This document shows positions 1 to 6,570 of a stretch of 11,374 nt of DNA, piece after piece (within the stretch, counting starts at the first letter, position 1; each line of letters opens with the position of its first letter). The stretch is from the NCBI GenBank assembly GCA_007129145.1, contig SKWC01000235.1:1-11374 (forward strand), in the 5' to 3' direction. The notes under the pieces are model-generated. The model made no database searches, had not been told where the DNA came from, and saw only the letters and a list, made by a program, of their open reading frames with translations. The stretch comes from Rubritepida sp. (GTDB lineage Bacteria > Pseudomonadota > Alphaproteobacteria > Acetobacterales > Acetobacteraceae). A program made the translations under genes and the position numbers.

Positions 1-1
1 G

Positions 2-604
2 CCCCCTGTGCCCATGGCGAGCCGCGGCTTCGCCCAGCTCTATTGCGGCACCATGCTGCTGTCGGTGCCGGTCGCGATCCCCTATGTGCTGATCGCCGAC
101 ACGGCGCTGTCGCTGGGTCATGGGCTGACCGATGGCCTGGCCCTGCTGGGGCTGATCGGCATCGGCTCCATCGCGGGCCGCTTCGTGCTGGCGGCAGCCG
201 CGGATGGCTTCGGCCGGGCCCGCGTGTTCCTCGCCTGCTGCGCGGTGCTCGCGGCTTCGATGGCCGCTTGGGCCTTCGCGGCCAGCCTGCTGCATCTGCA
301 GATCTTCGCGCTGCTCTTCGGCGTGGTCCAAGGCGGCTTCGTCGCGCTGCTGCCGAGTGCCGTGACCGATCGCTTCGGCGGCAGAAGGGCGGGCACCGTC
401 ATCGGCGTGCTCTACACCAGCCGCGCACTCGGCCTGTTCCTGGGCCCGCCCCTGGTGGCGGCCGGCATCGTGCACGCCGGTTCATCCGTCGTGCCGCTCT
501 TGATGGTGGCGTTGCTCAGCGCGCTGGGTGTCATGCTGGTGGCGCGGGGGATCGGCAAGTGGCCCGGTGCCGCGGTGCGCTTGCGCGCGGCGCTCCCGGC
601 TTGA
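2..604 (+). CDS. MFS transporter, C-terminal part (5' end outside window)
   Basis: This is the C-terminal part of a Major Facilitator Superfamily secondary transporter in the inner membrane. The frame is open to the left edge, so the true start lies outside the window; the GTG at 8 and ATG at 14 are internal. The visible ~200 residues hold five or six hydrophobic membrane segments. After the second comes the loop 'AAAADGFGRARVF', which matches the MFS loop motif (G/A-x-L-A-D-x-x-G-R-x-x), normally found between TM2-3 and repeated between TM8-9. It is read as the second copy because only about 130 residues follow. The protein ends with a short basic tail. The substrate cannot be read from this part. 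The next gene begins 51 bp downstream on the same strand, so the transporter may serve the decarboxylase-like protein's pathway. MFS assignment is firm; specificity is unknown. Confidence 0.85.
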   Translation, partial: PPVPMASRGFAQLYCGTMLLSVPVAIPYVLIADTALSLGHGLTDGLALLGLIGIGSIAGRFVLAAAADGFGRARVFLACCAVLAASMAAWAFAASLLHLQIFALLFGVVQGGFVALLPSAVTDRFGGRRAGTVIGVLYTSRALGLFLGPPLVAAGIVHAGSSVVPLLMVALLSALGVMLVARGIGKWPGAAVRLRAALPA

Positions 605-655
605 TCCCGCGCATTCGGCGGGGCGACACTGCGCCCGACAGGCGAGGACACGCCG

Positions 656-1981
656 ATGAGCACACCCTATCGCCATGTGCTGGGCCAGCCGCGCGTGACG
701 GCGCTCGACATGCTGCGCGTCGGCGACGCCTATGCGACCCTGGCGCGGGAGATGCTGCGCCGGCCGCTGCTGCTGGCCGAGGCCGCCGCCACGCGCATGG
801 CGGGCAGCGCGGCACGCGGCCTGCTGGGCCCGTGGAGCCCGGAGATCATCGCGGCGGAGATGGCCGAGGAATGCGCGACGCTGGCCGCCGGGCTGCTCGC
901 GGTTCCTGCCGCAGCGGCGGCCGATGCCGCCGCGCGCCTCGATGCGCCGCAGCATGCCAGCCTCAATGAAATCGGCCTGGCCATCGAGGGGACGCATCCT
1001 GTCAGCACGGTGACGCGCGTCGTCCTCGACGCCAGCCTGGCCGAGAAGCAGCGCCGGGAACTTGCGGCCTGCGCCGGCTTTGTGGGGGATCCCGCCAGCC
1101 TCGCCATGCCGCCGCTCCATTACGGGGCGCCCTTCCTGCTGCCGGCGCGGGTGCTCGACGCGTCGCAGGCCTGGGCGGTGTGGTTCGTGCCGGTCGAGGT
1201 CGCCTGGGGCCTGCTGCGGCAGTCGGTGGAACTCGGGCACCAGCCCGCCGCGATGCTGGACGCCTTCGCGCCGGTGGAGGTTGGCGCGGGGGCTGCGATG
1301 GTCAGCCTGCTCGCCTCGGATTACCGCGCCTCGGATTTCGGCGTGACGCAGGAGATCGCGCTCACCCTGGCCGTCTGCCCGGCGCGCGGCAGCGTCAGCG
1401 ACCCGGGCCAGATCTTCCTGCGGCTCGTGGTGACGGATGCTCATTCCATCCCGGCGGCGCGCCAGATCTGGGGGATTCGCAAGGATTTCCGGGACAGCCG
1501 GCTGGCCGGTCCGGCCGGTGCGGGGATCGCCGTTGGCTACGGCGCGGATCGCGTGCGCTTCCGCGTGGGCGAAATCCGCCCGAGCACGGTGGTGCCGCCG
1601 CGCACGTTGGAACTCGGCTTTCCGCGCTTCGGCGCCGGCCGCAGCGCTGCGATGCCGAGCGTGGTTTATTCGATGGTCGAGCCGCATGGGCTGCCGGCAG
1701 GGCCGGAAGCGCCGGCCCGCTCCATGCTGCGCCGCGACGGCGCGGGGGAAGGCATGCAGTATGGCGGCGCGGTGACGATCAGCCTGCCCGCGTGCCGTGA
1801 GGAGGGCATGGCGGCCGGCTGCCTGTGCGCGGGAGGCATGGCCTGCCTGTGCGACACGCTGCGCGGGCTCGGCCTGGCCGACCGCCCGCCCGCCGCCAAT
1901 GGCTGGACCGAGCACATGGCCTGCGAATTGGAGGAGCCCGTGCCGCTGCTGCCTCAGGAGCCGGGGAACAGCCGCGCATAG
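656..1981 (+). CDS. Acetoacetate-decarboxylase-like protein with helical N-terminal extension
   Basis: The 441-residue protein has two parts. Residues ~1-130 are an Ala/Leu-rich, predicted helical region I do not recognise; its composition recalls phasins. Residues ~155-430 resemble the acetoacetate decarboxylase (ADC) family, whose classical members decarboxylate acetoacetate through a Schiff-base lysine. Compared from memory with the Clostridium enzyme, the catalytic Glu corresponds to E233 ('VTQEIAL'). The Schiff-base Lys corresponds to K276 in 'IWGIRKDF', but the adjacent second Lys is Asp (D277). Activity is therefore plausible but may differ from the classical reaction. At about 245 residues, typical ADCs lack the N-terminal extension. 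The start at 656 is supported by GAGGA at 644-648, 7 nt upstream. A Cys-rich stretch (four Cys near residues 400-420) lies close to the C-terminus. The 3' end overlaps the convergent oxidoreductase gene by 28 bp. ADC-family homology is fairly sure; the substrate is unknown. Confidence 0.72.
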   Translation: MSTPYRHVLGQPRVTALDMLRVGDAYATLAREMLRRPLLLAEAAATRMAGSAARGLLGPWSPEIIAAEMAEECATLAAGLLAVPAAAAADAAARLDAPQHASLNEIGLAIEGTHPVSTVTRVVLDASLAEKQRRELAACAGFVGDPASLAMPPLHYGAPFLLPARVLDASQAWAVWFVPVEVAWGLLRQSVELGHQPAAMLDAFAPVEVGAGAAMVSLLASDYRASDFGVTQEIALTLAVCPARGSVSDPGQIFLRLVVTDAHSIPAARQIWGIRKDFRDSRLAGPAGAGIAVGYGADRVRFRVGEIRPSTVVPPRTLELGFPRFGAGRSAAMPSVVYSMVEPHGLPAGPEAPARSMLRRDGAGEGMQYGGAVTISLPACREEGMAAGCLCAGGMACLCDTLRGLGLADRPPAANGWTEHMACELEEPVPLLPQEPGNSRA

Positions 1982-3861
1982 CCGCGGCGCAGCGCCTCAT
2001 CCCAGCCGGACGCCGCGCGCACGGCGTGGGCGAGCGGACGGCTCATGGCGGCGGCCGCCGCCATCATCGAGACGGGGTGGCTGTCGGGCAGGGCGATCGG
2101 CACGGGGCGGCCGCATCCGGTGGCCCGGCGCACCGCCTCGGCCGCCATCAGTCCGCTCATCGCCGCCGCCTCGATGGTGACGACATCCACCGGCGTCTGC
2201 ACGAAGTCACCGGCGATGAACAGGTTGGGGATGGCCGTGGTGGTGCGCGGGCGGTGCTTCCAGGTGCCGACGGCGTTGATGAACAGCTCCTCCCCCGCGT
2301 TGGTCTGCAGATGCGTGCGGCAATGCAGGATGTCGGCTTCCGCGTCGAAGCGGATGTAGCGCTGCAACTCACGCAGCAGCAGGCCAACGATCACCTGCGC
2401 CCCGCCCGGCTTGTCCACGAAGGGCATCAGCGGCGCGGCGTCGGAGGCGCAGACGCTCAGCACCGGCAGGCCGCCCTCGCCGGCGCCATCGCGCCACATC
2501 TGCGCATTGTCGTAGATGCTCATCTCGAAGCGGGAATCGAGCAGGAGGACGATGCCCGGCGGCACCGGCCGGGCGAGCGGTCGCCGGAAGCAGATGTCGA
2601 GCGCCATGATCGGCGCGCCCGTCAGCCGCGCGACATCGGCGAGCGCGGGATCGGCGGCGGCGAGGCAGGCATCATGATCGGCATCGAGGTCGAGCGCCCG
2701 GCTGTGCACCAGCCGGGAGAGCTGCCGCGGTGGCACCGCGAGGATGACGGAACCGGCGAACCGCCACACCGCGCGCTGGAAGGGTGAGCGGCCTTCCTGA
2801 AGCTCCGGCTGCACGCTGGGCGAGACGTCGAGCCCCTCGACGCGCAGCAGCAGCTCCCCGGTGCGGCGGTCGATCTCGATGCCGGCGAGGCGGCGCAGCG
2901 GCATCAGCGTGAAGGAGGGCATCCGGTCGGCTTCTGCGGCCGAGCGCCCGAGGGCGGCGAAGTGATCCAGCGCCGCGCGATAGGCCGGCCGCTCCTGCTG
3001 GTAGCGCCAGTCGATGGTGAAGCGCCCCGAGAGCGTCGCCAGCGCCTTCAGCCAGGGCGAGAAGATCGCCTCCTCCGTGTTGCCGTCGAGCAGCCACATG
3101 GTGGGCTCCGGCAGGCGGGCGCCGTATTTCAGGAATGATTTGTAGGTCGCTGCGGAGGCCAGGGCGCTCGGCGCGGCGAAGGCCTTGGCGAGGACGCGGT
3201 GGGTGGCGCTGCGCGAGGCTTCCGTGGTGTAGGGCCGGTCGAGCAGGAAGCCGGCGACGCTCATCTGGTCGAGGCTGCCATCCGCGCTCGCCGGCGTGCC
3301 GAGCAGGTCGAGCATGGCCTGCTGGTGCAGCAGGACATCGGCGGGGCTGCCGACGCCGGACATCAGGTTGTGCAGGGCTGTCCAGGGCGATCCGGGATTG
3401 ATCGCGCGGATGACCGGGGCGTCGGGATCCGGCCGCAGGTGGCAGATGTCGGTCATCGGCCGGAAGCGTTCCAGCACGCCGATGTCGCGCATCAGCGACC
3501 AGAAATTATGATACCAGGTCAGATACATATGATAGCAGTGCTCGTGCCAGTCGGCGGCACGGGCCTCGGCGCGGCAGGGCTCGGTGCCGCCCGCCCGGGT
3601 GCAGTCCTTGCAGTCGCGTCTGCCGAACCGCACGGCGGCGTCGGGATCGGGCCGCAGCATCGGCAACTCATCCTGTTCGCGATGCGCGCCTAGCTTGCCG
3701 CCGAGGAAGGATCCTGCCTCCAGCAGCGTGATGTCATGGCCGCGTTCGAGCAGGCGGTGGGCCGCGGCCAGGCCGGCGACGCCTGCGCCCACCACGATCA
3801 CATGCGGGCGCCCGCTGGGCTCGGGAGGATAGGGCTCCTCGGTCTTGAAGAGCATTGCCAT
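1954..3861 (-). CDS. FAD-dependent oxidoreductase, phytoene desaturase / HpnE-like, with Cys/His-rich insert
   Basis: This 635-residue flavoprotein belongs to the amine oxidase/carotenoid desaturase superfamily. The N-terminus has the dinucleotide-binding signature 'VIVVGAGVAGLAAAHRL', an acidic end of strand 2 ('TLLEAG') and 'LGGK' (about residues 20-56). The C-terminus has the second FAD motif 'NLFIAGDFVQTPVD..TIEAA' (about 546-566), as in phytoene/zeta-carotene desaturases and hydroxysqualene dehydroxylase HpnE. Between them, residues ~84-118 hold a Cys/His cluster (C84, C87, C96, H106, H108, C109, H111, H118) running into 'YLTWYHNFWSLMRDIGV', which resembles the conserved 'H..F..YYN...L' segment of desaturases. 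The chosen ATG at 3861 lies 5 nt after GGGAGAGG; a GTG at 3867 abuts that site and an ATG at 3855 is the alternative. It diverges from the phasin-like/prenyl synthase operon, so a prenyl substrate is plausible. The family is firm; the reaction is unknown. Confidence 0.82.
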   Translation of the reverse strand: MAMLFKTEEPYPPEPSGRPHVIVVGAGVAGLAAAHRLLERGHDITLLEAGSFLGGKLGAHREQDELPMLRPDPDAAVRFGRRDCKDCTRAGGTEPCRAEARAADWHEHCYHMYLTWYHNFWSLMRDIGVLERFRPMTDICHLRPDPDAPVIRAINPGSPWTALHNLMSGVGSPADVLLHQQAMLDLLGTPASADGSLDQMSVAGFLLDRPYTTEASRSATHRVLAKAFAAPSALASAATYKSFLKYGARLPEPTMWLLDGNTEEAIFSPWLKALATLSGRFTIDWRYQQERPAYRAALDHFAALGRSAAEADRMPSFTLMPLRRLAGIEIDRRTGELLLRVEGLDVSPSVQPELQEGRSPFQRAVWRFAGSVILAVPPRQLSRLVHSRALDLDADHDACLAAADPALADVARLTGAPIMALDICFRRPLARPVPPGIVLLLDSRFEMSIYDNAQMWRDGAGEGGLPVLSVCASDAAPLMPFVDKPGGAQVIVGLLLRELQRYIRFDAEADILHCRTHLQTNAGEELFINAVGTWKHRPRTTTAIPNLFIAGDFVQTPVDVVTIEAAAMSGLMAAEAVRRATGCGRPVPIALPDSHPVSMMAAAAAMSRPLAHAVRAASGWDEALRRGYARLFPGS

Positions 3862-3908
3862 GCGCACCTCTCCCGTTCCAGGGTGGTCTTGGGCAGAACG
3901 CTACCGCA

Positions 3909-4241
3909 ATGGAGGAGCCGCGCGCGACCATGGAGAACGGGTATCCGCGGATGATCGCGACGGCGGGCCAAGCCTACGCGGCCTTGCTGGCCGCCAGCCT
4001 TGAGGTCGGTGTGCGGGCGATGCGCGCCGTGGCCGTTGAATCGGGTGCGGCTGCCGCCCGCACCGCCGACGCGCTGGATGCCCCGCCGGAGTTGCGTGCC
4101 ACCGCGACGGAGGAGGCGATGTGGCGCGCCCTTGATGGGCATCGGCGGTTGCTGCACGGCATCGGCGGCCTGCCCACGCTGTGGGGCATGGCGTTCCTCC
4201 ATGCGCTCGATCTGGCGCGCCGACATCCGCCCTCAGCCTGA
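3909..4241 (+). CDS. Small Ala-rich helical protein, phasin-like (hypothetical)
   Basis: The 110-residue product is rich in Ala, Leu, Arg and Glu and is probably all-helical. It has no signal peptide and no clear membrane span, although residues 90-105 ('WGMAFLHALDLAR') are amphipathic to hydrophobic. I recognise no catalytic motif. Length and composition resemble small phasins or other surface-coating proteins of storage granules, but this is only a resemblance. It is the first gene of a three-gene run; the next starts 24 bp downstream and the prenyl synthase follows. The start is uncertain. ATG 3909 has a poor ribosome site, whereas ATG 3930 lies 13 nt after GGAGGA (3911-3916). The 5' region shared with the divergent oxidoreductase is under 70 bp. 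That the gene is real is likely from its codon pattern and spacing; its function is unknown. Confidence 0.6.
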   Translation: MEEPRATMENGYPRMIATAGQAYAALLAASLEVGVRAMRAVAVESGAAAARTADALDAPPELRATATEEAMWRALDGHRRLLHGIGGLPTLWGMAFLHALDLARRHPPSA

Positions 4242-4265
4242 CACGGAATCGAGGAATACCCCGCC

Positions 4266-4907
4266 ATGTCCAGCACCGGTCCCAACCCGTTCGGCGCCAA
4301 TCCCTTCGGCACCGACACCTCCGGCTCCAGCGCGGATCGAACGGATCCGGCAGCGGCTTTCGCCACCGCGATGCGGGACCTCTGGGGGTTCGGGGCGGCG
4401 ATGCTGCAATCCGCGGCGCCGGGGCGACCGGGCGTGGAGGATCCCTTTGCCGCCGCTGCGGCACCGGCCGCGGCGATGCTGCGCGCCTATGCCGATGCGG
4501 TGGCGCCCTTTGCCGGCGGCCGGTCGGATCCGCCAGGGATGGCGCAGGATGCGGCGCGGCAGGCGCTCGATGTCGCGCCCGCCCTCGCGCAGGCCGGCTC
4601 CATCGCCCTTGGCAGCGCGCTGCGCTACGGCCAGGGACTTGCGGAGGTCATGGCGCGCCACCAGGCCATCCTGGCCACCGCCACCGCGGCCCGGATGATG
4701 GAGCAGGCCGGGACGACGACCGCCCGGCCAGAGGCGGCGGCGGAACAGCTGCGCGCCTTCCTGCGCGACGTCAGCGAGACGGCCATGCTGGAGGCGCGGC
4801 GGCTGGAGCATGAGCTCGCGGCGCTGGGCGAGGCGGTTGCCCAGGGGGTGGCCCCGACGGCGGGGCCGGATGCCCCCTACCGCCGCCGCCAGGCCGTCAA
4901 ACCATGA
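4266..4907 (+). CDS. Phasin-like Ala-rich helical protein (hypothetical)
   Basis: The 213-residue protein has a low-complexity Asn/Pro/Phe/Gly/Ser-rich N-terminus (about residues 4-24, with 'NPFGANPFGT'), then long Ala-rich helices. The segments 'LRYGQGLAEVMARHQAI' and 'LEARRLEHELAALGEAV' could form amphipathic or coiled-coil helices, as in phasins and the PhaE-type subunit of polyhydroxyalkanoate synthases. The tail is basic ('YRRRQAVKP'). No enzyme motif is visible. GAGGA at 4251-4255, 10 nt upstream, supports the ATG. Its stop overlaps the next start as ATGA, so its translation is probably coupled to the polyprenyl synthase and the two products may be made in fixed ratio. A phasin-like surface or scaffold role is inferred from composition and context; no homology was tested. 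Confidence 0.62.
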   Translation: MSSTGPNPFGANPFGTDTSGSSADRTDPAAAFATAMRDLWGFGAAMLQSAAPGRPGVEDPFAAAAAPAAAMLRAYADAVAPFAGGRSDPPGMAQDAARQALDVAPALAQAGSIALGSALRYGQGLAEVMARHQAILATATAARMMEQAGTTTARPEAAAEQLRAFLRDVSETAMLEARRLEHELAALGEAVAQGVAPTAGPDAPYRRRQAVKP

Positions 4908-5857
4908 GCACGGCGCCGGCCGGAATCGATTCCACCAGCGCATCCGTCATAGACAGGCTGGGCTTCGCACCGGAGATGGCGGAGCTGCGCGCGCGCATCG
5001 CCGTCTGGGTCGCTGCCTGCGACCCTGAGATGCGTGCCGCGCTGGAGTGGCAGTTCCTCGGCGGGTCGAAGTATTTCCGGCCGCTGACCATCTTCGCTTG
5101 CCACCGCGCCATGCACGGGCCCGGGCCGATTCCGCCGCCCATCATGACCTCCGCGCTGGTTATCGAGCTGTTCCACAACGTCTCGCTCGTGATCGACGAC
5201 ATCGTGGACCGCTCGCCGGAGCGGCGCGGCCGCGCGACCATGCACGAAGCCTTCGGCGAGCTGCCGGCGCTGATGACATCGGGCTACATTGTAGCCGAGG
5301 GCTACCTGCAGCTCGGTGACGACCTTGCCGCAATCGCCCTGTTCTCCGAGCTGCTGAAGCGGCTGGGCGTGGCGGAATGCCTGCAATGGCGGCTGCGGCG
5401 GCGCCCGCTCGGCTATGAGGATTGGTGGCGGATCGCCGGCGAGGACACCGGCTCGATGTTCGAGGTCTGCGCCTGCCTCGGGGACCGCAGCGGGCGGCTG
5501 CGCCATTTCGGTGGGCTTCTGGGCCGTCTGTACCACGGCTGCGACGATGTCGGCGATGTGCGCGGGCTGCCCGCGCTCGGCGGCGGGGGCAGCGAGGATC
5601 TGCGCGACGGAATCCTCACCCTGCCCGCGGCGCTTGCGATCCGGGATCCGGCGGTCGCGGAGGCGTTCTGCCGCGACGTGCCGACCGAGGATGATCTGCG
5701 CAGCATGGCCGCGGCCTTCACCGCCGTGCTTCCAGCCGCGGATGCGAAGCTCGACGAGATCGCCGAGCAGGCACGGGGTGAGGCAAGGCTGTTCGCGCAT
5801 GACCCCGAGCCGCTGATCGCGCTTGTGGGGCAGACGCGGGGGCTTGGGAGCCGTTGA
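4904..5857 (+). CDS. Polyprenyl diphosphate synthase family protein (variant)
   Basis: This 317-residue class I isoprenyl diphosphate synthase homologue would join IPP to an allylic diphosphate in the cytosol. The first Asp-rich motif is DDIVD at residues 98-102, followed by 'RRGRATMHEAFG' as is usual. The second is DDVGD at 214-218, followed by 'EDLRDGILTLP', matching the conserved 'DLREGK.TLP' block. The IPP-binding GGKRxRP block appears in altered form as 'GGSKYFRP' (53-60). The usual Lys of the 'KT..LF' block is replaced by Asp ('GEDTGSMF', D181), so the substrate or product may differ from ordinary FPP/GGPP synthases. The length is normal for the family. It is the last gene of its operon and overlaps the phasin-like gene by ATGA. 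A hairpin lies 33 nt downstream. Chain length cannot be judged from sequence alone. Confidence 0.85.
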   Translation: MSTAPAGIDSTSASVIDRLGFAPEMAELRARIAVWVAACDPEMRAALEWQFLGGSKYFRPLTIFACHRAMHGPGPIPPPIMTSALVIELFHNVSLVIDDIVDRSPERRGRATMHEAFGELPALMTSGYIVAEGYLQLGDDLAAIALFSELLKRLGVAECLQWRLRRRPLGYEDWWRIAGEDTGSMFEVCACLGDRSGRLRHFGGLLGRLYHGCDDVGDVRGLPALGGGGSEDLRDGILTLPAALAIRDPAVAEAFCRDVPTEDDLRSMAAAFTAVLPAADAKLDEIAEQARGEARLFAHDPEPLIALVGQTRGLGSR

Positions 5858-5889
5858 GGTCGGGTGGCTGACCCCGCTGCTGGCGGGCA

Positions 5890-5905
5890 GTGCTGGCGAC
5901 AGCAC
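5890..5905 (+). terminator. Possible terminator hairpin after prenyl synthase operon
   Basis: A perfect 6-bp stem (GTGCTG / CAGCAC) closes a GCGA tetraloop of the GNRA class, 33 nt after the polyprenyl synthase stop. No T-run follows, so it is not a canonical intrinsic terminator. It could instead stabilise the 3' end of the transcript. Confidence 0.25.
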
Positions 5906-5955
5906 CGACTATGTGCGGGATGCTGGCGAGCGTTAGCCGTATCCTGGCGCTGTGG

Positions 5956-5976
5956 CGCGGAAGTTGCGCTTCCGTG
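5956..5976 (-). terminator. Possible hairpin just downstream of vapC
   Basis: The arms CGGAAG (5958-5963) and CTTCCG (5969-5974) flank a 5-nt loop. The stem can extend by one wobble and one C-G pair to 5956-5976. It begins 2 nt beyond the vapC stop on the minus strand. There is no T-run on either strand, so a terminator role is only a guess. Confidence 0.25.
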
Positions 5977-5977
5977 A

Positions 5978-6367
5978 TCACCTCGACCTGAGAATGGGCA
6001 CGCAATACCGCTTGGCGTGCCCGTCATCTGTCACCAACACCGCTTCCTCGGCCGCGGCCTGCGCCAAGAGGAGATGGTCGAACGGGTCGCGGTGGCGCTC
6101 GGACACGGGCAGCGCCAGAAGCCGCTCGACATGCGCCGGGGTCAGATCGAGCAGATCGAAGCCCGCGCCGACGCTGTCCTGGATCAACGAGGGGATGTCG
6201 ACCTCGAGCTTGCCAAGCCGGATGTTGATGGCGGCCTCCCACAGCGAGACCACGCTGACCAGCACGGTGTTGGCCGGATCGGCGATGGCTTCGCGGGCCT
6301 TCGCGCCGAGCTGCTCATAGCCGGCGGCGAACCACAGCAGCACATGGGTGTCGAGCAGCAGCCTCAC
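5978..6367 (-). CDS. vapC: VapC-type PIN-domain toxin (antitoxin not found)
   Basis: The 129-residue protein spans a complete PIN domain, the metal-dependent ribonuclease fold of type II VapC toxins. The acidic active-site residues are in place: D6 ('LLLDTHVLLW'), E44 ('SLWEAAI'), D94 and D97 ('RDPFDHLLLAQA'), and D114/D115 ('LVTDD'). The length is usual for this group of VapCs. The start is GTG at 6367. It overlaps a TGA of an upstream minus-strand frame (GTGA), the arrangement expected when an antitoxin gene precedes and is translationally coupled. That frame reads only a few plausible residues ('GQSERAA') before becoming the complement of a phage gene fragment, so the antitoxin is missing. 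No ribosome site is visible before the GTG, and expression may now be poor. Family assignment is very secure; whether the toxin is still made is unknown. Confidence 0.9.
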   Translation of the reverse strand: MRLLLDTHVLLWFAAGYEQLGAKAREAIADPANTVLVSVVSLWEAAINIRLGKLEVDIPSLIQDSVGAGFDLLDLTPAHVERLLALPVSERHRDPFDHLLLAQAAAEEAVLVTDDGHAKRYCVPILRSR

Positions 6368-6369
6368 GC

Positions 6370-6564
6370 GGCGCGTTCGGACTGGCCAAGGACCCCACCC
6401 AGCCCATGGCCGCCGGCGCGCGGGTGTTCGGGAACGACACCGACCGCCGCCTCACCACCACCGCGACGGGCAATTTCCAGGTCGGCATCGTCACAGTCGC
6501 CGCGCCGACCGCGGACACCACCGTCCGCGTGATGCTTGCCCTCGTGCCGGCGGCGGGGGCGTGA
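6370..6564 (+). pseudogene. Phage DUF2190 structural protein, C-terminal fragment
   Basis: An open stretch of about 64 codons reads 'GLAKDPTQPMAAGARVFGND', followed by 'RRLTTTATGNFQVGI' and 'ADTTVRVML' before the TGA at 6562-6564. This matches the C-terminal half of DUF2190 proteins (~110 residues, capsid-decoration or head-associated proteins of tailed phages), with their 'G..VYWD...+.+TTTATGN..IG.A' pattern and 'TTVRVRL' ending. The N-terminal half and any start codon are missing: going upstream the frame meets the start region of the oppositely oriented vapC. The break therefore falls at about 6370-6393. It is a relic and is not expected to give a functional protein. Confidence 0.65.
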
Positions 6565-6570
6565 ACGCCG

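Noticed and set aside
482..1915. A 477-codon open frame on the minus strand opposite the ADC-like gene
   Set aside because: It is the mirror of a real gene in GC-rich DNA. Its translation is Arg/His/Gln-rich with no domain, and the plus-strand frame has clear family motifs and a ribosome site.
1954..3861. Naming the flavoenzyme hpnE or crtI
   Set aside because: Only the FAD motifs and general layout match. The Cys/His insert and the absence of hpnC/hpnD or crtB beside it argue against assigning the specific gene.
4266..4907. Calling this gene phaE or a PHA synthase subunit
   Set aside because: No PhaC is adjacent and the resemblance is compositional only.
5878..5928. Three copies of TGCTGGCG (5878, 5891, 5921)
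   Set aside because: The copies are short, irregularly spaced, GC-rich words expected by chance in this composition; not a repeat array or CRISPR.
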